This document shows, in pieces, positions 16,611 through 24,355 of a stretch of DNA of 43,445 bases. A program made the translations under genes and the position numbers. Source of the stretch: Bacillota bacterium (GTDB lineage Bacteria; Bacillota; UBA4882; UBA8346); assembly GCA_023402395.1 (NCBI GenBank), contig JAEYGI010000069.1, positions 1-43,445 on the forward strand. The letters run 5' to 3'. Within the stretch, counting starts at the first letter, position 1. Each line of letters opens with the position of its first letter. The notes below the pieces were generated by a model. It was not told the DNA's origin, searched no databases, and was given only the letters and a program-made list of their open reading frames with translations.

Positions 16611-16657
16611 ATATTTCAATTATGAAATATTATACTACAACGATTGAAATTACCAAA
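16611..16657 (-). promoter_or_regulatory. marR promoter and palindromic operator
   Basis: TATAAT (16629-16634, minus) with a weak TTTGGT -35 (16652-16657, 17-bp spacer) drives marR. The -10 edge is overlapped by ATATTTCAATTATGAAATAT (16611-16630), two perfect 8-bp arms around four bases. A further half-site, ATTTCAAT, lies at 16643-16650. This is the layout of a MarR autoregulatory operator. Confidence 0.65.
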
Positions 16658-16792
16658 GTCTTAAAAATTTGTTTCAAAATTTTATAATTTTCGCAGCCCG
16701 ACAGAACGCCTAAATAAGAATATAAAAATAACGGCTAATCAATATTTCCTTGGGAATGAGCCCATGCTCCTCCGGCGCCCCCCGCCGTTTCG

Positions 16793-17191
16793 GTGGCAGT
16801 AACTCCCAAAACTATGGCACTCATCGCCGGAGTTGCGGCATTGATTGCCGGAGTTGCGGCATTGATTGCCGGAGTTGCGGCATTGATTGCCGGAGTTGCG
16901 GCATTGATTGCCGGAGTTGCGGCATTGATTGCCGGAGTTGCGGCATTGATTGCCGGAACAATGGCAATCCTCCCCATAGTTCCGGCATCCGGTGCCTGTC
17001 AATTTTTTGTCACTCCCACAACTACGGCATCGAACGCCGTCTCATTTTCAGTTACTGAACAGCCAACGGCAACGGTTGCCTGTCAATTATTTGTAAACGC
17101 CGTAACCGCGGCAGCGATCGCCGCTTCATTTTCAATGACAGCCGGAGTTTTTAGATATGCCGCAATAAGTTTCTTTGAACGTCCGGATTAA
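16793..17191 (+). CDS. Doubtful repeat-encoded hydrophobic ORF
   Basis: From a GTG at 16793 this frame encodes 132 aa. Residues about 9-55 are six to seven copies of AGVAALI, a very hydrophobic run able to form a membrane helix. A degenerate repeat follows (ACQFFVTPTT..., ACQLFVNAVT...). Because the 21-bp unit has no stop in any frame, the minus strand is open too (NAATPAI repeats at 16735-16977), so openness is no proof of coding. There is no ribosome site before the GTG. Either this is a noncoding minisatellite or a phase-variable-length membrane peptide; I lean to noncoding. Confidence 0.25.
   Translation: MAVTPKTMALIAGVAALIAGVAALIAGVAALIAGVAALIAGVAALIAGVAALIAGTMAILPIVPASGACQFFVTPTTTASNAVSFSVTEQPTATVACQLFVNAVTAAAIAASFSMTAGVFRYAAISFFERPD
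16826..16956. repeat. 21-bp tandem repeat (minisatellite)
   Basis: The unit GCCGGAGTTGCGGCATTGAT plus T repeats from 16826 every 21 bp, giving six identical full copies and a partial seventh at 16952. Degenerate copies flank it on both sides (AACTATGGCACTCATCGCCGG just before). Identity between copies suggests recent expansion by slippage. Confidence 0.9.
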
Positions 17192-17194
17192 TCA

Positions 17195-17236
17195 GGGATG
17201 TGAATTTATTTCCTAAAACTTTTTTCATCTTCTATA
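17195..17236 (+). repeat. Dispersed 42-bp repeat, copy 1
   Basis: The stretch opens GGGATGTGAAT and contains ACTTTTTTCATCTT then TATA. It matches 28743-28786 with only a few changes and a two-base gap. The second copy lies next to a gene end; the role is unknown. Confidence 0.6.
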
Positions 17237-17403
17237 GCGACAAAATATGAACCGGCAATCATTGCCGGTCGATGAGGACTTCGTTATCATCAGATGAATC
17301 CATTTGCTGTCGAGAGAATACGAAATAGTTGTTTCTTAAATTAATAAAATAATTTATGATAAAGAGTGGAATATGGTAAATATTATAATTAAGGGGGATT
17401 AGT

Positions 17404-17997
17404 TTGCGGAAGATAATACTCCTTAGCCTGCTGACCCTGGTCTTGGCATTGGGCCCGTTGGCCCAAGCCCAGACTCCCGGGAGCGGAAAGTTCACGGTTG
17501 AATTTGAACAAAATGAAACCAACGTCCCGGTCGTGGCCGGTGTGGTTAAGCTGCGGCGGGCTCCGTTCGGGATCAACCTTTCCTTCGCCAAACCCATGGC
17601 AATACTGATCGCCGTCAGTTCCGACCCGGCCCGCTACGATCTGGCCCGGCGGGGCGCGCCGCTGGACCGGTTCATCCGGCCCGGCACCGGAGTGGCGGAA
17701 TATCCCTTCAATGAAAGCAAAGACCTCTGCGTCAGCGGGGAAGGGACGAATTACTGGTACTTTCAGGATGAGTACGACCACCGTTTCGACCGGGTCCTGT
17801 TGGCCAAGGAGCGAATCCTCTGCCACCGGAACATCGAGAACCTATTCTTCCCCGACGGGGAGAACCGGAGCGTCAAGCTGTCCGAGTCGAACCTGGCAAA
17901 GCTCTATCTGGTCCTTGCCAATGCCGAGTATAACTGGGAGACCTCAAAATACGAAGAGCATCAACGGGAGACGTTGGTGCTGGAATTTGTGGACTGA
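17404..17997 (+). CDS. Exported protein of unknown function
   Basis: The product has 197 aa from a TTG at 17404, chosen because GGGGGA lies about 6 nt upstream and because it gives a clean signal peptide (MRKIILLSLLTLVLALGPLAQAQ, cleavage after AQA). The mature part is polar and Trp/Tyr-rich: residues about 25-75 look beta-rich (GKFTVEFEQNETNVPVVAGVVKLR), then DPARYDLARRGAPLDRFIRPGTG, ending in LYLVLANAEYNWETSKYEEHQRETLVLEFVD. Two Cys (in LCVSGEG and LCHRN) could pair. I do not recognise the family. It is monocistronic between a repeat region and a gene with its own promoter. Confidence 0.7.
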   Translation: MRKIILLSLLTLVLALGPLAQAQTPGSGKFTVEFEQNETNVPVVAGVVKLRRAPFGINLSFAKPMAILIAVSSDPARYDLARRGAPLDRFIRPGTGVAEYPFNESKDLCVSGEGTNYWYFQDEYDHRFDRVLLAKERILCHRNIENLFFPDGENRSVKLSESNLAKLYLVLANAEYNWETSKYEEHQRETLVLEFVD

Positions 17998-18147
17998 GCC
18001 GCTTTAAACGGCCGGCTTCGATCCTTGGAAAAACCTTTCGCCTTTTGCCAGAGTTTCCACCCCGTTCCGGACGAAAACATGATATACTTAGTCCAATCAA
18101 AATTAACGCATGTCTGGTCCGCCATTCATGCTAAAGGAGGACCACCC

Positions 18148-19116
18148 ATGCTTCCACAGTTGAAGATCGCCCACATGACGCCGAAAATTCCGGTAATCCA
18201 GGGCGGGATGGCGTTTAAGGTCTCCACCGGGAAACTGGCGGCTGCCGTCGCCGCAGCCGGCGGCATCGGGACCATCGCCGGAACCGGGCTGACCGAGGCC
18301 GAACTCCAGGCTGAAATCCGGATCGCCCGGTCGCTAACCGACGGCTATGTGGGAGTCAATGTGCTCTTCGCCGCTCGCGACTTTGCCGGGCTGATGCTCA
18401 CCGCGCTCCGGGAGAAAGTGGACTTCATCATCTCCGGGGCCGGCTTCTCCCGCGATATGTTTCTCTGGGGCAAGGAGCATCAGATTCCGGTCCTGGCGAT
18501 CGTTTCCTCAGCCCGCCTGGCCAAGCTCGCCGAAAAACTCGGCGCCGCCGCCGTGGTCGTCGAGGGGAAAGAGGCTGGCGGCCATCTGGGAACTGATCGC
18601 CCCATCGCGGACATCGTGCCTGAAGTGGCCGGAAACGTTAAGATCCCGGTAATTGCCGCCGGCGGGATCACCGACGGCTTCGATATCGCCAAAATGCTTC
18701 GGCTCGGCGCAGCCGGCGCCCAAATGGCCACCCGGTTCGTAGCCAGCGACGAATGTGAGGCGCACCCCAACTTCAAGAAAAAATACCTGTCGGCCACGGC
18801 CGCCGACGTTACACTAATTGACAGCCCGGTGGGGCTGCCCGGCCGGGCCATTGCCAACCATCTGACCGAGAAGATCGCCGGTGCGCTCCGGACCAAAATC
18901 ACCCGCTGTGAAGGGTGCTTGAAACATTGCAGCGCCAAGTTCTGCATCCTGGAAGCGTTGAAGAAGGCAGTTTCCGGGGATATTCATAACGGACTGGTTT
19001 TCTCCGGCGAGTTTGTCGGCCGGATTCAAGAGATTCTCCCGGTCCGGGAGATCATGGACCGGTTGGCCGCCCAGTTGGAACAGGCGCTTCGCAATCCGGA
19101 ACCGGCCCAAGGCTAA
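18148..19116 (+). CDS. Nitronate monooxygenase / FabK-like flavoprotein
   Basis: This 322-aa FMN-binding TIM-barrel protein is of the 2-nitropropane dioxygenase family, which oxidises nitronates; the related FabK reduces enoyl-ACP. Motifs in order: IPVIQGGMAF (residues about 12-21), AAAGGIGTIAG, GVNVLFA, FIISGAGF, VVEGKEAGGHLG (the catalytic His region), VIAAGGITDGFDIAKML and GAQMATRF. Near the C-terminus CEGCLKHCSAKFC forms a four-Cys cluster, seen in a Bacillota subgroup. AAAGGAGG lies 7 nt before the chosen ATG; an upstream frame extension to 18025 lacks such a site. No fatty-acid genes are nearby, so NMO is preferred over FabK. Confidence 0.88.
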   Translation: MLPQLKIAHMTPKIPVIQGGMAFKVSTGKLAAAVAAAGGIGTIAGTGLTEAELQAEIRIARSLTDGYVGVNVLFAARDFAGLMLTALREKVDFIISGAGFSRDMFLWGKEHQIPVLAIVSSARLAKLAEKLGAAAVVVEGKEAGGHLGTDRPIADIVPEVAGNVKIPVIAAGGITDGFDIAKMLRLGAAGAQMATRFVASDECEAHPNFKKKYLSATAADVTLIDSPVGLPGRAIANHLTEKIAGALRTKITRCEGCLKHCSAKFCILEALKKAVSGDIHNGLVFSGEFVGRIQEILPVREIMDRLAAQLEQALRNPEPAQG

Positions 19117-19124
19117 TCCAATCG

Positions 19125-19161
19125 AAAAAAAAAAAGGGGACCTTGCGGTCCCCTTTTTTTT
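19125..19161. terminator. Bidirectional terminator between NMO and alcohol dehydrogenase genes
   Basis: GGGGACC (19136-19142) and GGTCCCC (19147-19153) form a stem flanked by an A-run of 11 on the left and a T-run of 8 on the right. It therefore works on both strands for the convergent genes ending at 19116 and 19168. Confidence 0.92.
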
Positions 19162-19167
19162 CATTCC

Positions 19168-20331
19168 TTATAAACACCGCCGCAAGATCGCTTCCACATC
19201 GCCCTTGCCAAGTTCTTGGAAGTTCCCCAGCGGCCCAAATCTTACGGCCTTCTCCGCCATTTCCGGAATCCGCTCCGGCCCGATCTCATAATGGCCCAGC
19301 GTCGCCGGGGCGCCGATCCGGTTGAAAAACTGGCGGGTCCGCTCGATCCCGTCCAACGCGATTTCCCGGTCGCTCCGCCCGGCCGCCGCGACGTCCCAGA
19401 CCCGCTCGGCATATTGCTTGAACTTGGGAAGCCCGTTATCCATCACCTGACTCATCCAGTTCGGGAAGACGATGGCAAGCCCCGCGCCGTGGGGAATGTC
19501 ATAGATGGCGCTGATCTCGTGCTCAATCATATGCGTCGCCCAGTCGGTGATCTTCCCGCAACTCAAAAGGCTGTTCAGCGCGATGGTGCCGCTCCAGAGC
19601 ATTTCCGCCCGGGCGTCGTAATCGGCGGGGTTTTGCAACACCGCCGGAGCGATCTCAATCATTGTCTTCAACACGCTCTCAGCCATCCGGTCCACCAGGA
19701 TTGTGGCCGGGGTCGGACTGAAATACTGTTCAAAGACGTGCGCCATAATGTCGACGATCCCGTTGACGGTCTGATCGCGGGGCACGGTGGCGGTCAATGC
19801 CGGGTCAAGGATCGAGAAGCGCGGAATCAAAAGCGGGCTGCCGATCGGCAGTTTTTGATTGGTCTCCCATTTGGTCACGACCGCGTTGCCGTTCATTTCG
19901 GTTCCGGTGGCCGCCAGGGTGATGATATCCCCCAGGGGCAGCGCGTCCTGAATCACGGCCCGCTGCTCGAAAAAGTCCCAGACATCCCCCTCGTATTTAG
20001 CTCCGGCCGCCATGGCCTTGGCGGCGTCGACTACGCTCCCGCCGCCCACGGCCAGGATAAACTCCAGCCCTTCTTGCTTGCAAAGCCGGATCCCCTCATA
20101 GACCGAGGTCAGGCGGGGATTGGGCTGAACTCCGCCGACTTCGAAATAGGTAATCCCCTGTTCCTGAAGTCCGGCGACGACCCGATCATAAAGGCCGGAT
20201 TTCCGGATGCTGCCGCCTCCGGTGACCAGCAGGATCTTCCGGCCGTACTGCGCCGTCTCGGCGCCGACCGTTGCGGCTGTGTCTTTTCCGAAGATGATCC
20301 GGCAAGGGTTGTGAAACACGAAATCTCTCAC
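19168..20331 (-). CDS. Iron-containing alcohol dehydrogenase (BdhA/YqhD-like)
   Basis: This 387-aa group III metal-dependent alcohol dehydrogenase is cytoplasmic and probably NAD(P)H-dependent, reducing aldehydes to alcohols in fermentation. Motifs: RDFVFHNPCRIIFGKD at the start, GGGSIRKSG (residues about 38-46) and GGGSVVDAAKA (about 95-105) for the cofactor, GTEMNGNAV, and the metal-binding His region DWATHMIEHEISAIYDIPHGAG (about 260-280). The start is GTG with AAGGAGG 9 nt upstream. A good promoter (20422-20450) precedes it. It is a single-gene unit ending in the shared terminator at 19125. The length and motifs are those of butanol dehydrogenases; the substrate is not determined. Confidence 0.93.
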   Translation of the reverse strand: MRDFVFHNPCRIIFGKDTAATVGAETAQYGRKILLVTGGGSIRKSGLYDRVVAGLQEQGITYFEVGGVQPNPRLTSVYEGIRLCKQEGLEFILAVGGGSVVDAAKAMAAGAKYEGDVWDFFEQRAVIQDALPLGDIITLAATGTEMNGNAVVTKWETNQKLPIGSPLLIPRFSILDPALTATVPRDQTVNGIVDIMAHVFEQYFSPTPATILVDRMAESVLKTMIEIAPAVLQNPADYDARAEMLWSGTIALNSLLSCGKITDWATHMIEHEISAIYDIPHGAGLAIVFPNWMSQVMDNGLPKFKQYAERVWDVAAAGRSDREIALDGIERTRQFFNRIGAPATLGHYEIGPERIPEMAEKAVRFGPLGNFQELGKGDVEAILRRCL

Positions 20332-20421
20332 AGCGTTTCTCCTCCTTTTCCTAAATATAAAAGAGCCCTCCGATGGGCCGGCCTTGATAGCGGCCGGCGG
20401 TTCAATGCTGATGTTATCATC

Positions 20422-20450
20422 ACTATATAACTCAAAGGCGCACCGGTCAA
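20422..20450 (-). promoter_or_regulatory. Promoter of the alcohol dehydrogenase gene
   Basis: Minus strand: TTGACC (20450-20445), a 17-bp spacer, TATAGT (20427-20422). It is close to the sigma-A consensus and about 90 nt before the GTG. A GCCGGCC/GGCCGGC hairpin (about 20379-20400) lies in the leader. Confidence 0.7.
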
Positions 20451-20494
20451 CCCTTTATTTGGAAAACAAGCAGAAAAGCAGACAGGCCTTGGTT

Positions 20495-21700
20495 TTACCC
20501 CATCCGCCTCCGGATCACCGCTCCCTCCGGCGCCGCTATCTCCAGCGGAAGCCACACCCGGTAGCCGTTATGGGCCTCCGATACCGGCAGGCCTCCTTCG
20601 CCGGTCATCGCCCCAGTATCCAACCTGACGGTAGCGCCGGGCAGCAGCAGCTCCGCCTCATCCCCCGCCTTCAGACGATTCCGGACGCCGATCAAAATCC
20701 GCTCCATTTGCCGGTCAGCGGCCAGCACTGTTCCCACCAGATCATGAGTCTGCCGGTACTTCACGCCCGGGTTGACCTCATTGATCCGTTCCCCGGCGAA
20801 ATAAAATCCCGTGGTATAGCCGCGATTGGAAATCTTGTCCAACTCCTCCAGCCACTCCGGCCGGCAGCGGTATTCCTCCCCTTCCCGCTCCAGCGCGTCC
20901 AAAGCCCAACGATAGGTCCGCGTCACCACCGCCACATAATAGGCGGACTTCATCCTGCCCTCCGCCTTCAGGGAAGCGACTCCGGCCGCGGCCAGCTCCG
21001 GGAGGTGTTCGATCAGCCGGAGATCCTTCGAACTCAGCAAGTAACTGTACCGATCATCTTCCTCCAGGATCAGCGGATCGCCGGGCCGGGTCGACTCGAC
21101 CAGCCGGTATTCCCAGCGGCAAGGTTGTGTGCAATCGCCTTGATTGGAGCTGCGCCGGTTCCGGAAAGCCGACAGGAAACAGCGGCCCGAGTAAGCCACG
21201 CACATCGCGCCGTGAACGAACAGTTCCAGTTCGACTTCAGGCGCGGCGCGGTGGATAGCCGCGATCTCTTCCAACGTCAACTCCCGGGCGAGCACGATTC
21301 GCCCGACTCCTTGATCCCGCCAGAACCGGACCGCTTCAGCATTGGTGGTGTTGGCCTGGGTGCTCAGGTGAACCGGCAGTGTCGGCGCTACCCGCCGGAC
21401 CGTCCGTAATATTCCGGGATCGCTCAGGATCACGGCGTCCACCCCGATCGCCGCCAGTTCCGGAACAACCCGGCCCACCCGTTCCACGTCCGCGTTCCGG
21501 GCAAAGGTATTCAGCGCCGCATGGACCTTGACTCCTTTGGCGTGGGCCTCGGCGACCCCCGTGGCCAGATCTTCCAGGTTCATCTCGGCCGATTCGGCCC
21601 GGAGGCTCAACCCGGCTACTCCGGCATACACCGCGTCCGCGCCATAGAGTACGGCGGTCCGCAATTTCTCCAGGTTTCCGGCGGGGATCAGCAGTTCCAT
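20495..21700 (-). CDS. U32-family protein, TrhP-like tRNA hydroxylation factor
   Basis: This 401-aa member of 'peptidase' family U32 belongs to a family now known mainly for prephenate-dependent 5-hydroxyuridine formation in tRNA (TrhP/YegQ) or rRNA. Motifs: MELLIPAGNLEKLRTAVLYGADAVYAG at the start, AALNTFARN, VHLSTQANTTN, and the Cys-bearing core HGAMCVAYSGRCFLSAF plus SSNQGDCTQPCRWEY, whose four Cys probably bind an Fe-S cluster. SSKDLRLIEHLPELAAAGVASLKAEGRMKS follows, then a C-terminal beta-barrel. AAAGGAG lies about 9 nt before the ATG. The enzyme acts in the cytoplasm. No other tRNA gene or modification gene is adjacent. Confidence 0.9.
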   Translation of the reverse strand: MELLIPAGNLEKLRTAVLYGADAVYAGVAGLSLRAESAEMNLEDLATGVAEAHAKGVKVHAALNTFARNADVERVGRVVPELAAIGVDAVILSDPGILRTVRRVAPTLPVHLSTQANTTNAEAVRFWRDQGVGRIVLARELTLEEIAAIHRAAPEVELELFVHGAMCVAYSGRCFLSAFRNRRSSNQGDCTQPCRWEYRLVESTRPGDPLILEEDDRYSYLLSSKDLRLIEHLPELAAAGVASLKAEGRMKSAYYVAVVTRTYRWALDALEREGEEYRCRPEWLEELDKISNRGYTTGFYFAGERINEVNPGVKYRQTHDLVGTVLAADRQMERILIGVRNRLKAGDEAELLLPGATVRLDTGAMTGEGGLPVSEAHNGYRVWLPLEIAAPEGAVIRRRMG

Positions 21701-22025
21701 ACGGAATGTCTCCTTTAAGCACGCAAGTGTAAAGTATTCAGATATCAGGAGTCAAAAACAATCGCTGCCGCAGATATTATATCCGATCCGGACTTCGAAT
21801 TAAAGCGGGCTTCGACATAATCTCCGGTTCCCCGGGTTTGTTGCCGGAAATACCGGCTAAAAAATTACAATAGCATTCAAGATTACCCGCATGGATAAGC
21901 CCAAATGCTATCTTTTGAATAAATTTATTTTCGGTGACGTTTTTGCAAAAAAACTTAACTATTTTCGTTCTCTGTCTGATAGTTGCCTGCTGAAATTCTG
22001 AGACCGACCCCGCCATAACCTTTAA
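21701..22025. other. Intergenic region with one doubtful ORF
   Basis: A 79-codon minus frame (21777-22016) starts 9 nt after the stop of the gene at 22026. Its product (MAGSVSEFQQATIRQRTKIV...) shows no domain, and its nearest AAAGG is only 2 nt from the ATG, so coding is doubtful. The 17-mer ATATTATATCCGATCCG (about 21774-21790) recurs exactly at about 29564-29580. Confidence 0.45.
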
Positions 22026-22679
22026 TTACTCCCGAACCAGCGTATAAGTGTTAAATTCGTCTTGTGGCGCAGAATTAAAATAAGTGGTGGCATTAACATC
22101 ATATCGCACTGCATAGGTTATGCCGCCGCCGCCGTCTTTCACTCCCATTACTTGCACTTCTCCAACAGTTGGGACCATAAAGGTTCTAGGCTTATGTTTA
22201 ATCATAAACGCCTCGCCAATTGACGCTCCATTCACTAAAACCTGTACATAATCCCCGTCCTCGGCCGCGTAATCCCAAACCCAGATTTTCGTTTCGTTAT
22301 TTTGGGATTTGTGGGCAATACCGAAATCCTGCCCCCCGATATTTTCGTCGGTTTTCAACAAAATGGCTCCAGCTGACAGCGAAGTAGAAATTTTATCGTT
22401 TAACGCTTGTTTTGCGGCTGCGGAAGTATCCACCGAAGGAGTGTGACTCGCTATAACAGCGCAAATAAATGCCGCAATACAGAATCCCCCAAACATTTTG
22501 AGAGCCACATTTTTTTTGGTATTCACTTTCTGAATACCGTTGGCTACGGTGTGAGGCGATTTTAGCTCTGAATCTTGTGGTACTCCCGGCTGCGCCGAAA
22601 TTTGGGTGGAATTTCGAGTCAGTCGACTGGCTCCTGTTTTCATTGCATTTTGAATATCACCTTTACCCTTTTGTTCCAT
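22026..22679 (-). CDS. Single-TM protein with beta-rich outer domain, copy B
   Basis: This 217-aa protein is unrecognised but clearly a paralogue of the gene at 23213. Residues 1-58 form a polar, Gln/Ser/Pro-rich cytoplasmic tail (GDIQNAMKTGASRLTRNST). A membrane helix follows at about 63-83 (MFGGFCIAAFICAVIASH), then a linker helix (AAAKQALNDKISTSL). The beta-rich domain from about 105 contains WVWDYAAEDGDYVQVLVNG, the DGDxVxVxxNG pattern of Ig-like outer domains, and PRTFMVPTVGEVQVMGVKDGGGG. The ATG at 22679 has GGAGG 8 nt upstream and overlaps the preceding membrane-protein gene by 17 nt. It is the last gene of the AAA+ operon. Topology and fold are inferred. Confidence 0.8.
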   Translation of the reverse strand: MEQKGKGDIQNAMKTGASRLTRNSTQISAQPGVPQDSELKSPHTVANGIQKVNTKKNVALKMFGGFCIAAFICAVIASHTPSVDTSAAAKQALNDKISTSLSAGAILLKTDENIGGQDFGIAHKSQNNETKIWVWDYAAEDGDYVQVLVNGASIGEAFMIKHKPRTFMVPTVGEVQVMGVKDGGGGITYAVRYDVNATTYFNSAPQDEFNTYTLVRE

Positions 22680-23133
22680 TGCCGCCGCCTCCAATATGGT
22701 TGACGTTTTTCTTCCAAAAATAAATGCACATCAATACCCGGCAAATAATGATCTGCGCGACCATTAAGATAAAAAATTTCACGTGCCTGGCATCACTTTG
22801 CACTTCATATCCAATATTTAAAAGTATTGTCGCAATAGACATGATGATTACGTCAACATAGAAAATCTTTACATACGGGAATAGCCATGGGAGCTTGTAA
22901 TACATTTTGGGGAGCGGCGGAATAAGCAATGATATTCCGATAAACAACCCAAAAATTCCAATAAACGCTATCCCAGTGTTTGATGAAGAAAAACCGGAAT
23001 TGATGATTCCTGGTATGTCGGAGAAGATTGTCATAATTGGAACCAAGGGAAGCAGCAATAACAGCCACCACATAACAGTTACAACATAGATGACCAGAAT
23101 AATATTTCCAAAAATTGATTTTGCCTTCCCCAT
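22663..23133 (-). CDS. Four-TM membrane protein, copy B
   Basis: This 156-aa integral membrane protein is paralogous to the gene at 23923. Helices are at about residues 9-36 (IILVIYVVTVMWWLLLLLPLV), 53-72 (GIAFIGIFGLFIGISLLIPP), 88-108 (VKIFYVDVIIMSIATILLNIG) and 118-138 (FFILMVAQIIICRVLMCIYF). The segment KLPWLFPYVKIFYVD and the tail KKNVNHIGGG are shared with the paralogue. GGGGGTAAG precedes the ATG by a few bases. It overlaps the next gene by 17 nt and follows copy A of the pair after 79 nt. I know no family; it is probably the membrane partner of the outer-domain protein that follows it. Confidence 0.8.
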   Translation of the reverse strand: MGKAKSIFGNIILVIYVVTVMWWLLLLLPLVPIMTIFSDIPGIINSGFSSSNTGIAFIGIFGLFIGISLLIPPLPKMYYKLPWLFPYVKIFYVDVIIMSIATILLNIGYEVQSDARHVKFFILMVAQIIICRVLMCIYFWKKNVNHIGGGGNGTKG

Positions 23134-23212
23134 CTCGCTTACCCCCGTGCTATTCGGAATCTTCCAAAGCCGTCAAATTTCCGACGCCAACTCCACCCCC
23201 GCAAATCTTCAA

Positions 23213-23923
23213 TTAGTCCTGTTTGAGCGTGTAGGTATTAAACTGTCCCGGGAGCGTCGAATTAAAGTAAGTGGTACCGTTTATGCCGTATCGCACCGCA
23301 TAGCTTATGCCGCCGACGCCATCCCTTACCCCTTTTATTTGCACGTTTCCTACCGCCGGCACAATAAAGGTTCTGGGCTTATGTTTGACCATGAACGCCT
23401 CGCTAATCGGCTTCCCATTCACTAAGACCTGCACATAATCTCCGTCTTCATCGGCATAATCCCAAACCCAGATTTCACTTTCGTCGTCAGACGAGGCGTG
23501 GATAATATTGAAATCCTGCTGTCCAATGTCTTGGTCGTCTTTCAGCAAAATCACTCCGGCCGGCAGTGAAGTCGAAATCTTCTCCTTTAAGGCATTTTTA
23601 GCGGCTTGGGAGGTATTTACGGATGGCAAGAAGAAACGGACAATAATCGCAATGATCACTATGACAATACAAAGCCCAAAGAAATTCGCGATAGGGACAT
23701 TTTTCTCATCTATTGTCGTCTTTGGTTTTTGAGCATTACTCACGATATCTTTTGGTAATTTGGGTTTCACCTTTTGGGGGGTCATGGCCGGAGTTTGAAA
23801 TGAATTAAACTCCGAACCTTGCGGCTCTTCCGGTTGGGCCGGAGTTGCCGTCGCATTTGGTCTAAACTGATTGGCCCCTGTTTGGGCCGTATTTTGAATA
23901 TTGCCTTTCATCTTGTCATTCAT
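23213..23923 (-). CDS. Single-TM protein with beta-rich outer domain, copy A
   Basis: This 236-aa protein is a paralogue of the gene at 22026. The cytoplasmic tail (about 1-75) keeps the shared NIQNTAQTGANQF and AQPEEPQGSEF pattern, with an extra basic stretch (KPKLPKDIVSNAQKPKTT). The membrane helix is at about 80-102 (FFGLCIVIVIIAIIVRFFL). The outer domain contains AAKNALKEKISTSLPAGVILLKDDQDIG, IWVWDYADEDGDYVQVLVNG and HKPRTFIVPAVGNVQIKGVRDG, nearly identical in pattern to copy B. Outer domains are better conserved than tails, which suggests constraint on the outer face. Its ATG shares one base with the stop of the upstream membrane-protein gene (TAATG). Function unknown. Confidence 0.82.
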   Translation of the reverse strand: MNDKMKGNIQNTAQTGANQFRPNATATPAQPEEPQGSEFNSFQTPAMTPQKVKPKLPKDIVSNAQKPKTTIDEKNVPIANFFGLCIVIVIIAIIVRFFLPSVNTSQAAKNALKEKISTSLPAGVILLKDDQDIGQQDFNIIHASSDDESEIWVWDYADEDGDYVQVLVNGKPISEAFMVKHKPRTFIVPAVGNVQIKGVRDGVGGISYAVRYGINGTTYFNSTLPGQFNTYTLKQD

Positions 23924-24351
23924 TACCGCCACCCCCAAATATGATTGGTATTTCTCCCAAAATATTTACACATAAGTATGCGACAAATAACGATTTGTAC
24001 GCCCATCATGATCAAAAACGTCTTATGTCTGGCGGCGTTCTGCACTGCATATCCGGTATTTAAGATAGTTGCCGCGATGCAAAGGATGATCCCGTTAATA
24101 TATAACATTTTCACACAAGGGAACAACCATGGCATTTTATGATATACGCTAGGCATAAGCATCGAAAATCCGACGAGAAATCCCATGATTCCAATTAACA
24201 TTAACCCGTGATACGGAACGGCATAACCGGAATCAATGATCAAGCGCAACGTGGAAAATGCACCATAAACAAACAGCAACAGGAATAACAGAAGTCCACT
24301 CACGTAGATAGCAGAAAAAATTGTCATGATACCCGATGTTCCCTTCCCCAT
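23923..24351 (-). CDS. Four-TM membrane protein, copy A
   Basis: This 142-aa membrane protein is a paralogue of the gene at 22663. Four helices are visible: about residues 9-32 (IFSAIYVSGLLLFLLLFVYG), 48-68 (GLMLIGIMGFLVGFSMLM), 80-100 (LYINGIILCIAATILNTG) and 108-130 (TFLIMMGVQIVICRILMCKYF). The shared motif is KMPWLFPCVKMLYI, and a shared Asn-His ends the protein (RNTNHIWGW). The start at 24351, just four nt after the AAA+ gene's stop, has GGAGGTG immediately upstream within that gene's last codons, so translation is probably coupled to the ATPase. It probably forms a membrane complex with the following outer-domain protein; this is inference from the duplicated pairing. Confidence 0.82.
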   Translation of the reverse strand: MGKGTSGIMTIFSAIYVSGLLLFLLLFVYGAFSTLRLIIDSGYAVPYHGLMLIGIMGFLVGFSMLMPSVYHKMPWLFPCVKMLYINGIILCIAATILNTGYAVQNAARHKTFLIMMGVQIVICRILMCKYFGRNTNHIWGWR

Positions 24352-24355
24352 CCCC

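Larger units (their letters stand above)
16620..17403. other. Repeat-bearing intergenic region
   Basis: This stretch holds the marR promoter, the 21-bp minisatellite (separate entry), and two degenerate copies of a roughly 84-bp unit (about 16991-17074 and 17075-17150) sharing TGCCTGTCAATT-TTTGT and TCATTTTCA. It also holds the left copy of a dispersed 42-bp repeat (17195-17236) and a small hairpin, ACCGGCAA-TCA-TTGCCGGT (17251-17269). A TATAAT at 17384-17389 is close to the next gene and only doubtfully its promoter. Confidence 0.55.

Noticed and set aside
16826..16956. CRISPR array
   Set aside because: The 21-bp units are contiguous with no spacers.
19216..20430. 404-codon plus frame opposite the alcohol dehydrogenase
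   Set aside because: Antisense shadow; the minus frame carries all Fe-ADH motifs and a promoter.
20384..21409. 341-codon plus frame opposite the U32 gene
   Set aside because: Shadow frame that runs through the alcohol dehydrogenase promoter region; the U32 motifs are on minus.
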